Below, piece after piece: positions 8,851 to 18,133 of a stretch of 58,680 bases of DNA (positions within the stretch are counted from its first letter, which is position 1; each line of letters opens with the position of its first letter). The stretch comes from a virus, in IMG/VR virus record IMGVR_UViG_3300034683_000215, positions 1 through 58,680 of that record; one strand, 5' to 3'. The notes below the pieces were generated by a model. The model saw only the letters and a list, made by a program, of their open reading frames with translations, ran no database searches and had not been told where the DNA came from. The translations under genes and the position numbers were made by a program.

Positions 8851-9483
8851 ATGTCGTTACTTTTGACAGCAGGAATCATAGCAGGCGTAGGTGCGTTAAC
8901 CAAAACAGCCATAGGTGGATATAATCTTTGGAAAGGGCAAAAAGAGTACAATAAGTTACTCAGAAATGCACCGCGATACGATGCGTCTTTATCAGGAGCG
9001 TATGATACAGCAACGAATATTGCAGCCAGAGGTTATTACGAAGGCATAGATACAACCGATTTTGAAAGAGCCTTAGCGGGTGTTACGAGTAGTCAGATAA
9101 ATCAGTTTAGTAAATACGCAACATCATCTCAGCAGATGATGGGCGCAATTGAACAATCATACGCTAGACAGTTGGAAAGTTTAAATAAGTTATCTTTAGA
9201 CCAGATTCAGCGAAGAGATATGGCTAGGCAGATGTATATTGAGTCGCTGAAGAATAAAGCCGAAGCGGAAAGACAGGAAAAAACAAAAGCATTTGAATAT
9301 AATCAATGGATCCCATGGCAGACAAGGCTAAATGTAGCAGCAGGCAGAGTGCAGTCTGGGAGGGAAATGATATATGGTGGCATTTCTGATGCGTTCTCAA
9401 CGGCATCTAGTTTGGCGATGGCACAATACCAAAGTAATAATCTAACGAATTTGTTTAATCAGCCAGTCCCAAAGACTAAATAG
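8851..9483 (+). CDS. Putative small internal virion / ejection protein
   Basis: 210 residues. A Gly/Ala-rich hydrophobic N-terminus (LLLTAGIIAGVGALTKTAIGG) is followed by long amphipathic helices rich in Gln, Ala and Ser. This composition, together with its place in front of two larger helical proteins, resembles T7 gp14 and similar proteins ejected into the host envelope. A further 28 codons of protein-like sequence (…PWGLRYLEEYM…NPFGG) follow in the -1 frame directly after the stop at 9481 and run to TAA at 9567. The annotated C-terminus may therefore be shortened by a one-base change or an assembly error. Confidence 0.5.
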   Translation: MSLLLTAGIIAGVGALTKTAIGGYNLWKGQKEYNKLLRNAPRYDASLSGAYDTATNIAARGYYEGIDTTDFERALAGVTSSQINQFSKYATSSQQMMGAIEQSYARQLESLNKLSLDQIQRRDMARQMYIESLKNKAEAERQEKTKAFEYNQWIPWQTRLNVAAGRVQSGREMIYGGISDAFSTASSLAMAQYQSNNLTNLFNQPVPKTK

Positions 9484-9569
9484 GTTCTACGACCAATAGT
9501 CCTCAGTTATCACCATGGGGACTAAGATACTTGGAAGAATATATGAAAAACAACCCATTCGGAGGTTAA
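9483..9569 (+). other. Out-of-frame coding-like tail after the 210-aa gene
   Basis: The frame starting GGT TCT ACG reads 28 sense codons, ending KNNPFGG and then TAA, with normal amino-acid usage and no start codon. It is one frame away from the upstream gene and ends two bases before the next ATG, whose GGAGG ribosome site it contains. It looks like a displaced C-terminus. Confidence 0.35.
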
Positions 9570-9570
9570 T

Positions 9571-10839
9571 ATGGCTACAGTACTACATACAGGGCGAGAG
9601 CTTTACGGGGATGAAAAGATAGACTTTTCACCCAGCGAAGCCATTAGATCAGCGTCAAATCTTGAATTTCAATTAACCGATTATATCCAAAAGGTTAAGC
9701 AGCAAAGAGAGCAAGAGTTGCTTAAATTGATGGATGTAAATACGGATAATCTACTATTGGAACAATATCAGGTAGAAGCGCAAAAAATAGTAGATAGTTT
9801 CGTGGACGAGGCTAAAAATTTATGGAAAAACAAAGACGGATTTTTAAGTACAGAAGATAAATTAGCCTTGCTGAAAAAGAAAAATGAATTGACTAACAGG
9901 GTGGGGAGTTTTAGGGCTAAAGCAGCTGCATATTTACAAGCTAAAGAAGAATTTATACGGAGGAGACATCTGTACGATCCAGATGAAACAATGGAAAGTT
10001 TTAAGAATTTTCTAAACAACCCTATTGAAAACGATGTACCCTCTTTGGTCCCAGCTTATAAAAACCCAGATATAATAACAGTTGGTTATCTTAATAAAGT
10101 GCATCCTTGGTCGCCGCAATCATACGAGAAACAAATTGGAGATAGACGAGTTTATGCCAGATTTCGTGATAACATAGAGTCCGAAGAAGAAGGGAAAAGG
10201 GTATTGGCACAGGTGTTTGATTCAAATGAGGAAGTACAGCGGAGTATCATAAAAGAAATGAAAGAGTATGGAATAAAAGATAAAACTCCAAAAGATTATT
10301 ATATCGAAACTAGGTTGCAACTAACATTGCCAGATACGTTCTTTAAACCAGCGACTAGCAGCAGAGGTTATGGTGGCGGGCGTACATCGAAGGTACCGAT
10401 AGCGTTTGCTAATAACGCATTGAACTTTTCTAGCAAAGAGCCAATTACTTTAGCCGATGGGACAGTTGCTAGCATAAACGGAATGGCTTTTAAAGATAAT
10501 CAAGTGTTCGTTTCCATGTTGGCGGTTGACCCGAATACACAAGTGCCATTAAGTTTTGAAACGGAAGAAGATGCGCGTGCAGCCCTAGCTGCCATGCCAG
10601 GTTATTCGGTATCAAGAGGATCTGATGGGAAGTATTTCTTGGCAAAGAAATCGTATTATCCAATAGGGCAGGATATGTCGGAAGTTGACGATATAATTGA
10701 TGCCTTGTCGGCAAGGTATAGAAACAAATCGGATGTTATAAATGATTTACGTAAGTTCAGGCGGTTATATCAAACAAAGATAAATAGAACGCAAAAACCA
10801 GCAAAGCAAAAGAAAACAACAGGAATTAAATGGGGATAA
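9571..10839 (+). CDS. Putative internal virion / cargo protein
   Basis: A 422-residue protein with a long, highly charged coiled-coil-like first half (KQQREQELLKLM...LKKKNELTNRV...), a Gly/Ser linker near residues 267-275 and a basic, Lys/Gln-rich C-terminus. It is preceded by a clear GGAGG ribosome site five bases before the ATG, which is unusual in this genome. It lies between the membrane-active 210-aa protein and the 2128-aa protein, the usual order of ejected proteins in podoviruses. Function is inferred from composition and context. Confidence 0.5.
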   Translation: MATVLHTGRELYGDEKIDFSPSEAIRSASNLEFQLTDYIQKVKQQREQELLKLMDVNTDNLLLEQYQVEAQKIVDSFVDEAKNLWKNKDGFLSTEDKLALLKKKNELTNRVGSFRAKAAAYLQAKEEFIRRRHLYDPDETMESFKNFLNNPIENDVPSLVPAYKNPDIITVGYLNKVHPWSPQSYEKQIGDRRVYARFRDNIESEEEGKRVLAQVFDSNEEVQRSIIKEMKEYGIKDKTPKDYYIETRLQLTLPDTFFKPATSSRGYGGGRTSKVPIAFANNALNFSSKEPITLADGTVASINGMAFKDNQVFVSMLAVDPNTQVPLSFETEEDARAALAAMPGYSVSRGSDGKYFLAKKSYYPIGQDMSEVDDIIDALSARYRNKSDVINDLRKFRRLYQTKINRTQKPAKQKKTTGIKWG

Positions 10840-10851
10840 AAAGTAGAAGCG

Positions 10852-13800
10852 ATGAATGAGGAATTATATAAACTATGGCAAACATTAAAGGAAAACTATT
10901 CAGATATTCCTGAGTACGATGTTTTTGCCGAAAAATTTTTGAGCGACGAGACAATTGCAAGGCAGTTGCATAAAAATATGATGCAGGACTTTTCAGATGT
11001 TCCTGAAGATTTTAATACGTTTTATTCAACATTTAAAAAAAAAAGTCAATCCGAAGAAGTCTTATCTCAGCCATCTCAAGAGCCTGCTACAAAGCAGGAG
11101 ACTGGTTCGCCAAATATAGCCATTCCTATTAAGGCTTATTCGGAGCAAACTTTAGACGAACGAAAAAAGATTAATGAATACAATAGCCTACTGGCGGAAA
11201 TATCCGCTATGGGGGCTAATATGGAACAAGCTGAAAAATTCAAAGAATCTGGATTATCATTTCTAGAATTACCAGAAGAAGGCGAAGCGTTAGCAAGGAC
11301 AGAATTTAGCCAAAAATATTTACGTGCAAAAACACTATGGAATGAATTTAAAGAGAGCGGGATTGTAGATGGCGAAATGCGTTATATCGAAAATGACCCT
11401 GCTCGAGAGATGAGTGGTGCTAAGCAAGCTATAGTTCATACATCTAACGCTGTCAAGGACGCCCTGGAAGGTTCAGTTATAGGAAAGATTGCTAAGTTTT
11501 TAGGTGGAGCAGGAACGGATTACACAAGGGAAGAGTTTAGCTTTGCCCCTGATTTTGCGGAGCAAGTAGAAAAGGAAAAAGAGCAGATAGAAGAATTTGA
11601 GCAAAGAGACGTTGATTACAAGAAGATACATTTTGGAAAGTTAGAACAATACGCAACGTTAGCTGGTAGTTTTTTAGTTGATACGCCTCTGTTTATCGCC
11701 TTAGGTGGTAGCACAGGAGCATTGACCAGTAGGGCTACAGGAGCGTATGTAAACACAGTGGCTCGCTCTTTAATGAAGACTGGTATTGCTCCCGAAATGG
11801 CACAAGCAATAGCAGTAAACTCATTAAAAAATACAGTTAAAGGGCTAGCGGTAAAAGGAGCAGAAACGGCTGTTCAGAGTGGAGCTGTGCTAGGTACGTA
11901 CAATGCTATCAATACTTCGCTAGAACAGATACAGGATGCCGAAAAATTTTCAGACATATCCGCCACTGAAATACTTAACAGTTTTGGCCATGGTGCTATA
12001 TTAGGTGCAGGAGTAGGTTTGGTCAGCCCGCTGTGGGCTAAAGCTGCTGATATGGCTACATTAGGATTAGAAAATCAAATATTGAGAAAGGCTGTCAAGG
12101 CAGGAGTAAGCACCGCTGAATTTGGATCAGAGGCAACTATTTTCGCTGGCCTCAGTGCAGCAATGGACGAAAACCAAACCTTCGGCACGGATGCTATAGT
12201 AGAAAACGGATTAATGCTACTAGCGTTAAAGGGAGCCTCTTTGCCTACCAAACTGTTAGGTAAGGCTAAGAAAGTACAAGCAAAAGAAATGAAATTCACT
12301 GAACACGAGCTTAACCTATTAGGAGTTAAGGATAAGACACAGATTAAAAAACTTAGCCAAGATGAGTTAGTCAACCTAGCTGCTAATGAAAATATTCCAT
12401 TAGTAACCAAGTACAAGTTAATGACCGAAATTTCGGGCATTATTCCTATCGGCACGCTGAAGGCAGATGAGGTAGTAACCGAGGGGAACATTGTCAAACT
12501 ATATCGTGAATACAACGGGAAGAAAGAATTAGTTTCAGAATCTAAGTTTGACGATATAGCAGCTGCGAAAGATTATGCGCTTAAGGAAAAACAGGCTATC
12601 ATAGATAGGCAATACAAGACTGCTACTGATAAATTCACCGTCGAACAGCTAGCCGAATACGAAAAGAAGTTAAGTTCGGTAGAGGATGCAGATGCCATGA
12701 TGGATGCGGTGGACACACCAGTCGAGTTGAGGAACGCAAAACAAAAGAAACTGGCTAACAGGTGGTATAACTTAGTAGATGAAGTAACTAATAAGTTTGA
12801 AAAGATAGAGAAAAAAGAGGCTAAAATAAGCCCAAAAGAAGCCGAAATTTCAACGCAAAAAACGCCCCCTATAGAAACTATTAATGAAGGGGAGATCGTT
12901 CAAAAAACGGGCGAAAAACAGCCTAAAACAGAAATAAAAGGAGAGAAGAAAGATGCCAAAGCAATACGAAGCGATGAGGGACAAATTTTACAAGGAGAAC
13001 CTCAAAAAGGGAATGAGCAAGAAGGAAGCCTACGACAAGGCGCAGGAGAAGGCGGCGAAAATTTACAACAGTCGGCACAAAAGAAAACTCTCGCGCAAGA
13101 AGTAGGTACGCTAGATGAAGTTATCACCTTAGATGTGCCTAATAAGAGGCAGGTAATCGAAGAGTTTATTAAGGAAAAACGGGGGGAATTAAAAAACTTA
13201 GATGATAAGTTAATCCCCGTTTTTCTCAGGGAAGTTAATCGAGCAACCGAAAGAACGGCAGGCAGGGTTGTAGAAAGCCTAAAGAAAGCACTAGGTAACT
13301 CCCAGTATGCTCAAAGAATAATGGCTGCCAGCGAGGTGTCTAAATCATTGGAAAATAATATAAAAGGGCTAGACACAAAAGCCTTAAAAAAGATTAAGGT
13401 TGTAGGCAGGGTTACTCGCGATGGGAAGCAGGTTATTTCTAAGGTAAACGGAATCAAGGTAACGGAATTGCCTGATAACATTATAGACGATTACATTGAG
13501 GTAGCCAATAGATTAAATAAAAAAGTTGTAAAACCAGAGGATGTAAAGGCAGCCAATGAGTTTCTGGAAAACTACTCTACGGCCATCAAAGAGCGCAAGC
13601 TTATAGAAGATGCACCTGAATACAAAGTAGAAGAATTGCCTGCTGTAATGCAGGAAAGAGTGAGAGAAATAGACGAATTACTTAAAAGGGGAGAGGTCGA
13701 AGATGTAAAAGCAGCAGATGCCAAGTTGAGGACAGTCGAAAGATATTTACGAAGATATAAGAAAGACGGCATAATAGATACAGAATTAAATTATATTAAT

Positions 13801-16800
13801 GATATAGAGGGCAAGGTGCAGGTTCAAATGGAAGAAGTTATGCAGCGGCTTTCCTCATTAAAAATAGAAGCAAAAGACGCTGTTATAAAAGCCAATAAGG
13901 AGATACTGTCAGAAATAAAAATATCAGAGGAGAATGCTGTCAGCAACGGGGATTACTTAGAGGCTCAAAGAATTAAGCAAACAGTTGAAGAAATTAAAAA
14001 CATTCCTACTGCCCTATATCGGTTAAGGGATAGTGAAATAGCTGACCTAAAAGAATATTTAGATTACTATAACGAAACGGGTGTAATGCCTGTAGGAGCA
14101 TATCAGCTAAACGCAAGGTTGCGCACTATTTCTAGATATGGCAAGGTTGCAGAAAATGTTGTTCGCACAGTAGAAGAACAAATAAGGTCTAACCCCGAGT
14201 TGTCTAAGAAGTTAGACAAAAGTGTTACTGAGCTAAAGAAACTGCTTGCAACTAACCCGCATTCGGCTATTGGGCATCTTTTGAAATTTAAGGAATTTAT
14301 AGGAGAAACAGTTAATAATCCGTTTTACAACTACATACAAAACCCCGGCAGGGCTGCCATTAAGGAATATAGGACAATGCTAGAAAAGTTTATGAATCCT
14401 ATATACGAGGCGGCCAAAACGAGAAATTGGGTGCAAAAGAATATTTATGACACAGGTGGATATGACCGAAAGATGTCCTCTGTCGTGGGTATATTAATGC
14501 CACAGGTTAGGATGTATAACTTCCTACAAAAGCTTGAAAATAGGATAGTAGGCGTGGACGGGAAATACATGGTGGTTGACCCATTCGGGAATCCATATAA
14601 AGAAGGAGGAATAGAAAAAAGGTTTGCCACGAAGAATGAAGCCCTTGAATATGCCAAGAAAATTCCGATAGACAAGCTAGCAGACGGGAGACCTTTCGAC
14701 TTGTTTGATGTGCTGAATTATGAGTTAAAGGACGGTAAAAAGGTAGAAAGTACAAAACGTAGAGCTGCTGTAATAACGAACAATAGCCAAAGGAACAAGG
14801 CAGATTTAAAACTTTTCGACGAGGCGTACAAAGAACTTGTCAAACGGAACGGCGGAAAAGATTTATCAAACATAAAAACAGACGAGGACGCCCTGCGGTT
14901 ATTAAAGCCAGAGGAGCAAAAGCTTTATAAAACCATTAGGGAAAATCTAACTCTTACTGGCGATATGAATGAAACAATAGCGGGTAGGGAAGGGCAAGTA
15001 TTGGCTAAAGAAAACTATTATTATCCAATGCTAAGTAGGAGTTTACGAATGGGTGATGCTAATCCTGAAAGCCTGCTCGTAACCACAATGGAAAGCGGAA
15101 ATCTTAATGTAACAAATCATATTAAGCCGAAAACTATTAGTTTAAATTACATCGATTTCGATGCGGTTAGGACGATTGAACGTTACAATAGAGATGTTTT
15201 GCAATCATATTACGTTCTTCCTGTAGCAAGGGAACAGTTAGGCGCGCTAAAAATGATTAGACGTGAGGTTGAAAATAAAGCCATATACGACGCTATAGAA
15301 AAGGATATTCGAGATGGGTACAAAATGGAATTTACATCCAAAGGGATTTTTGGGCAGGCAGGTTTTGCTTTAGGGTCTAAGTATGTGGATATGTCTCGCT
15401 GGTTTAGGGGAGTGGTGCAAGCAGCAAGAAATTACACACTAGCAAAAGGGGAACGAATAATACTAGATACCACTGCGAACATCCTAAAAGCAGGCCGTCT
15501 ATATACAGGCGATATGTCTAAATGGGATGTGTTTTTCAATAAATACTATCAGGGTTCAGCAGCTCCGAGTTCAGAAGGTGATGTAGGTTTTGGTAGGCAC
15601 GCTGTAGAATACTCAGGATTTCAAAGGAAGGCTAAATTACAAAAAATTACGGACGAATACGTAGCCGTAGGAGACACATTGCCTGGACGTAGAATATGGG
15701 TTGATAAGTTTAAAGAAGCATTTAAGAAACTATACAAGAAAGATTTCGATGTAGAAAAGTTTACCAGTTCTAAGGAGTATAGGTTAGAGGTGATGTCTAA
15801 TCCGAATTGGGAACAGGCCATTGGGATTGCAGATTCGAACTACGAGCAGGTGATGGTCCCAAGCACTAAATATTCAAACATCAAGGAGTTGTCCTACTTC
15901 TTATTCTCATTACGTAGCAACACCAGAGCATTTCAGTATAATGCATCAATGGCCTCTTATGCAATGAATGAGAGTGCGCAGGCAGCAGCTTTGTTTCAAA
16001 ATACAGATGGGAATGTAAACGCAGCGGCCAGGCGTTTATTCCGCTATCTTATTTCAAATATGACGTTTAATGCTTTAACCCAGTTAGGCATAAACACAAC
16101 ACAGTACTTAGGAGGCGTTATTGCAGATGACGAGCGGGCAAAGTATGATGCGTTGATGCGAATGAAATCTTTAACAGACCCAGAACAGGTGCTAGCAAAT
16201 GGGGCTGTTAGCATGGTAAACCTGACCATTGGTAAGTATGCGAATGTAGGGAGGTTGGCCAGCGGTGCTATCTTCACTGGTATATCTAGCGCTTTAAAAT
16301 CGGGCATGAATAAGGCAGAAAAATATAAGTACGAAAACATTGAAAAGAATCTTATAACTAATTTGGGGATAAACCGTGTGCTTTCAACAGATTTTGACCC
16401 TACCAAAACGTATACTAGTTGGAAAGATGTAACTACCATATTTGGCGGCTGGTATGGCAAGGGCGTGTTGGATTACGGTGAAGATTTGGTTAAGTTTCCA
16501 GAGCAAGTATATAACTATGTAGAAAATAAAACATCAGAGGACGAGCTACTAAATGAGCCGTTTAGCTTTGCTCAGATGACAAATGGTCTTTCAGCGTGGT
16601 TAGCGGGGATTATTCCAGGAATGCCAAATGTTAAGTATGCTACTCGAGCCATTACGAGCAACTACATAGGCGCAGTACCAGATAAATATATTAGAGATGT
16701 GGCATCCTTTAAAACGTTTACGCTAACAGCCCTTGATGCAAACGAAGTATTTCAGGAAAAATATAAGCAGGTCAAGGAATATGGAAAGAAAAGAGGCGAG

Positions 16801-17238
16801 GGCGAATCGTTATCCGTAAAGTTAGATAAGGAAGCCAGGACGAAGTGGGACCAGCCGAGCGGCGACTTAACTACCGATGCATGGAGTGCTGCCCAGCGAA
16901 TGACAGAACAATACATAAAAGCAGAGGGTTTGGAAAATGTTTACAAATTCTTTAACTTACCTGTTATAAAAGATAATATCGTTATAGTCGATGAGTTTAT
17001 CAACGAGATTATGAAAGATAAGACGTTAAGCGTAAAAGAGAGGGAGCAAGCATTTGAGTTGATTAAGGTTGAGGCAGATAGGTTGGAATACGCATTTAAT
17101 AAATTTGAAAACGGCGAAAACGTCGGCTATGTTGTTTCCCCAGAGCTAATGAACCACAAAATAATGAAAAAGATTTTAAAGATGAAAGAAAAGATTTTGA
17201 AAAACTATGGAAAAATGACAATCCTTTTCGGCGAATAA
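10852..17238 (+). CDS. Giant internal virion / ejection protein (2128 aa)
   Basis: The largest gene of the phage. Residues 1-80 are acidic and helical. A Gly/Ala-rich hydrophobic part at about residues 270-460 (LAGSFLVDTPLFIALGGSTG... and following) could insert into or span membranes. Residues about 650-750 are a low-complexity Glu/Lys/Gln/Gly linker that also encodes a separate small frame (12953-13105). The second half is helical and basic, with another hydrophobic Gly/Ala-rich stretch around 1780-1830. Nothing resembling the DxDxD motif of phage RNA polymerases was seen. Size, order and composition fit a T7 gp16-like or cargo protein released into the cell on infection. The linker suggests fusion of two ancestral proteins. 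Confidence 0.6.
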   Translation: MNEELYKLWQTLKENYSDIPEYDVFAEKFLSDETIARQLHKNMMQDFSDVPEDFNTFYSTFKKKSQSEEVLSQPSQEPATKQETGSPNIAIPIKAYSEQTLDERKKINEYNSLLAEISAMGANMEQAEKFKESGLSFLELPEEGEALARTEFSQKYLRAKTLWNEFKESGIVDGEMRYIENDPAREMSGAKQAIVHTSNAVKDALEGSVIGKIAKFLGGAGTDYTREEFSFAPDFAEQVEKEKEQIEEFEQRDVDYKKIHFGKLEQYATLAGSFLVDTPLFIALGGSTGALTSRATGAYVNTVARSLMKTGIAPEMAQAIAVNSLKNTVKGLAVKGAETAVQSGAVLGTYNAINTSLEQIQDAEKFSDISATEILNSFGHGAILGAGVGLVSPLWAKAADMATLGLENQILRKAVKAGVSTAEFGSEATIFAGLSAAMDENQTFGTDAIVENGLMLLALKGASLPTKLLGKAKKVQAKEMKFTEHELNLLGVKDKTQIKKLSQDELVNLAANENIPLVTKYKLMTEISGIIPIGTLKADEVVTEGNIVKLYREYNGKKELVSESKFDDIAAAKDYALKEKQAIIDRQYKTATDKFTVEQLAEYEKKLSSVEDADAMMDAVDTPVELRNAKQKKLANRWYNLVDEVTNKFEKIEKKEAKISPKEAEISTQKTPPIETINEGEIVQKTGEKQPKTEIKGEKKDAKAIRSDEGQILQGEPQKGNEQEGSLRQGAGEGGENLQQSAQKKTLAQEVGTLDEVITLDVPNKRQVIEEFIKEKRGELKNLDDKLIPVFLREVNRATERTAGRVVESLKKALGNSQYAQRIMAASEVSKSLENNIKGLDTKALKKIKVVGRVTRDGKQVISKVNGIKVTELPDNIIDDYIEVANRLNKKVVKPEDVKAANEFLENYSTAIKERKLIEDAPEYKVEELPAVMQERVREIDELLKRGEVEDVKAADAKLRTVERYLRRYKKDGIIDTELNYINDIEGKVQVQMEEVMQRLSSLKIEAKDAVIKANKEILSEIKISEENAVSNGDYLEAQRIKQTVEEIKNIPTALYRLRDSEIADLKEYLDYYNETGVMPVGAYQLNARLRTISRYGKVAENVVRTVEEQIRSNPELSKKLDKSVTELKKLLATNPHSAIGHLLKFKEFIGETVNNPFYNYIQNPGRAAIKEYRTMLEKFMNPIYEAAKTRNWVQKNIYDTGGYDRKMSSVVGILMPQVRMYNFLQKLENRIVGVDGKYMVVDPFGNPYKEGGIEKRFATKNEALEYAKKIPIDKLADGRPFDLFDVLNYELKDGKKVESTKRRAAVITNNSQRNKADLKLFDEAYKELVKRNGGKDLSNIKTDEDALRLLKPEEQKLYKTIRENLTLTGDMNETIAGREGQVLAKENYYYPMLSRSLRMGDANPESLLVTTMESGNLNVTNHIKPKTISLNYIDFDAVRTIERYNRDVLQSYYVLPVAREQLGALKMIRREVENKAIYDAIEKDIRDGYKMEFTSKGIFGQAGFALGSKYVDMSRWFRGVVQAARNYTLAKGERIILDTTANILKAGRLYTGDMSKWDVFFNKYYQGSAAPSSEGDVGFGRHAVEYSGFQRKAKLQKITDEYVAVGDTLPGRRIWVDKFKEAFKKLYKKDFDVEKFTSSKEYRLEVMSNPNWEQAIGIADSNYEQVMVPSTKYSNIKELSYFLFSLRSNTRAFQYNASMASYAMNESAQAAALFQNTDGNVNAAARRLFRYLISNMTFNALTQLGINTTQYLGGVIADDERAKYDALMRMKSLTDPEQVLANGAVSMVNLTIGKYANVGRLASGAIFTGISSALKSGMNKAEKYKYENIEKNLITNLGINRVLSTDFDPTKTYTSWKDVTTIFGGWYGKGVLDYGEDLVKFPEQVYNYVENKTSEDELLNEPFSFAQMTNGLSAWLAGIIPGMPNVKYATRAITSNYIGAVPDKYIRDVASFKTFTLTALDANEVFQEKYKQVKEYGKKRGEGESLSVKLDKEARTKWDQPSGDLTTDAWSAAQRMTEQYIKAEGLENVYKFFNLPVIKDNIVIVDEFINEIMKDKTLSVKEREQAFELIKVEADRLEYAFNKFENGENVGYVVSPELMNHKIMKKILKMKEKILKNYGKMTILFGE
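12953..13105 (+). CDS. Nested 50-aa basic protein inside the giant gene
   Basis: In the +1 frame relative to the host gene, an ATG preceded by AAGGAGAG (8 bases upstream) opens 50 codons ending in TAG. The product is lysine-rich and helical (for example KGMSKKEAYDKAQEKAAKIY, then NSRHKRKLSRKK). This resembles small phage proteins with an alanine-rich AA-K/R-I-x-N signature. In the same bases the main frame reads only as a low-complexity linker. The two frames therefore differ sharply in quality, and the nested one looks the more protein-like. Expression is unproven. Confidence 0.5.
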   Translation: MPKQYEAMRDKFYKENLKKGMSKKEAYDKAQEKAAKIYNSRHKRKLSRKK

Positions 17239-17239
17239 A

Positions 17240-17266
17240 GGGGCTACTAGAAAGCCCCTTTTTTTT
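17240..17266 (+). terminator. Terminator after the giant virion gene
   Basis: GGGGCT, loop ACTAGAA, AGCCCC, then eight T. It ends the virion transcription unit just before the duplicated promoter at 17277. Confidence 0.85.
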
Positions 17267-17276
17267 ATTAAAACTA

Positions 17277-17345
17277 TTAGCTAAAAAATTTGCATTTCTC
17301 AAAAAAAGTTCGTATCTTTGTAGTGTCGTAATAATTGTTTTAGCG
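17277..17345 (+). promoter_or_regulatory. Duplicated 70-bp promoter, plus-strand copy
   Basis: It contains TTTG (17289-17292), a 20-base spacer and TATCTTTG (17313-17320), a textbook Bacteroidota promoter. From TTAGCT to TTTTAGCG it matches the reverse complement of 35570-35639 at 69 of 70 positions, the only difference being one A in a homopolymer. The identity stops exactly after TTTTAGCG. It heads the plus-strand small-gene array. Confidence 0.85.
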
Positions 17346-17399
17346 GTCGAGTGTATGGCAAGTGCCTACACAGAACGTAAATAATAAACGCAGTTTAAC

Positions 17400-17606
17400 A
17401 TGAAAGATAATATGAGTGATAATTTTGATATAAACGTAAAAATGCCAGTTTGGAAGAGCATAAAATTGCGTTTATTTAGTGTTGGCAACCAAAGGGAACT
17501 GTTATTAGATTTTCTTTATTGGAGAGAAAAAGAAATACACCCAGCAGACGCTAACAAAATAATAAATAACTATTTAGAGCAGAAAAAATCTAATAATAGT
17601 TGCTAA
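17400..17606 (+). CDS. Hypothetical small protein, first gene of plus-strand array
   Basis: 68 residues, basic and helical, with no signal or membrane segment; an in-frame ATG at 17412 is an alternative start. It is about 80 bases downstream of the TATCTTTG promoter and is followed by GTTGCTAAC, one form of the boundary motif that punctuates this array. Not recognised. Confidence 0.6.
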   Translation: MKDNMSDNFDINVKMPVWKSIKLRLFSVGNQRELLLDFLYWREKEIHPADANKIINNYLEQKKSNNSC

Positions 17607-17635
17607 CTTAAATAATAACACTAAAGATTGAAATT

Positions 17636-18040
17636 ATGACAAAAGAAAACAAAAAAGACGAACGGGCATTTGCTATACACGGTGTTATGCCCCGTTATTT
17701 TTATCCAAATGGTGATGAGGTAAAAGAAAATGATATTGTGTTTTACTCCGAGAGCAAAAGCGCAGGTGATGACTTCCATTATGCAGACAGTATAAACCTA
17801 ATAGTAAAGCGAGGTAATGAATTAAAAGCAAAAGCTTTTGTGATTACGATGGATAACGCACAAACATTCCAAGATTATGAAGAACCTGAACACAATATGG
17901 TTTCTTTGGAATACGGACAGAATATGTTCAACAAAAATGGTGTGCTACCTGACTTTGAGAAAATAGGTGAATATCCAAAAGATAAAGAAATGTTGACTGC
18001 AAAATATGCCCAAGACCATTTTTGTTTTAATGGGGCATAA
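17636..18040 (+). CDS. Hypothetical array protein (134 aa), possible chimera
   Basis: A 134-residue soluble acidic protein. Near residue 13 the codons for AIHGVMP contain TATACACGGTGTTATGC, the same signature found at 18886 and at several element ends, so the N-terminus may have been joined at such a site. The stop TAA is the TAA of GCATAACGG, the left end of the palindromic element at 18035. No known domain. Confidence 0.6.
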   Translation: MTKENKKDERAFAIHGVMPRYFYPNGDEVKENDIVFYSESKSAGDDFHYADSINLIVKRGNELKAKAFVITMDNAQTFQDYEEPEHNMVSLEYGQNMFNKNGVLPDFEKIGEYPKDKEMLTAKYAQDHFCFNGA

Positions 18041-18097
18041 CGGTAAATATAAGAAGCGTGGAGCGTAGCGGAATGATTTTTATATATTGTTAGCTGG
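18035..18097 (+). repeat. attC-like palindromic element (63 bp)
   Basis: The left end GCATAACGGTAAATATAAGAA pairs with the right end TTTTATATATTGTTAGC, and an imperfect inner part lies around AAGCGTGGAGCGTAGCGG. The left end holds the stop codon of the upstream gene. Integron attC sites have a comparable plan (RYYYAAC ... GTTRRRY), but the match to that consensus is only partial. Confidence 0.55.
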
Positions 18098-18133
18098 CGA
18101 AGCGTACTGTTTAAAAATTTAAAACGAAATATT

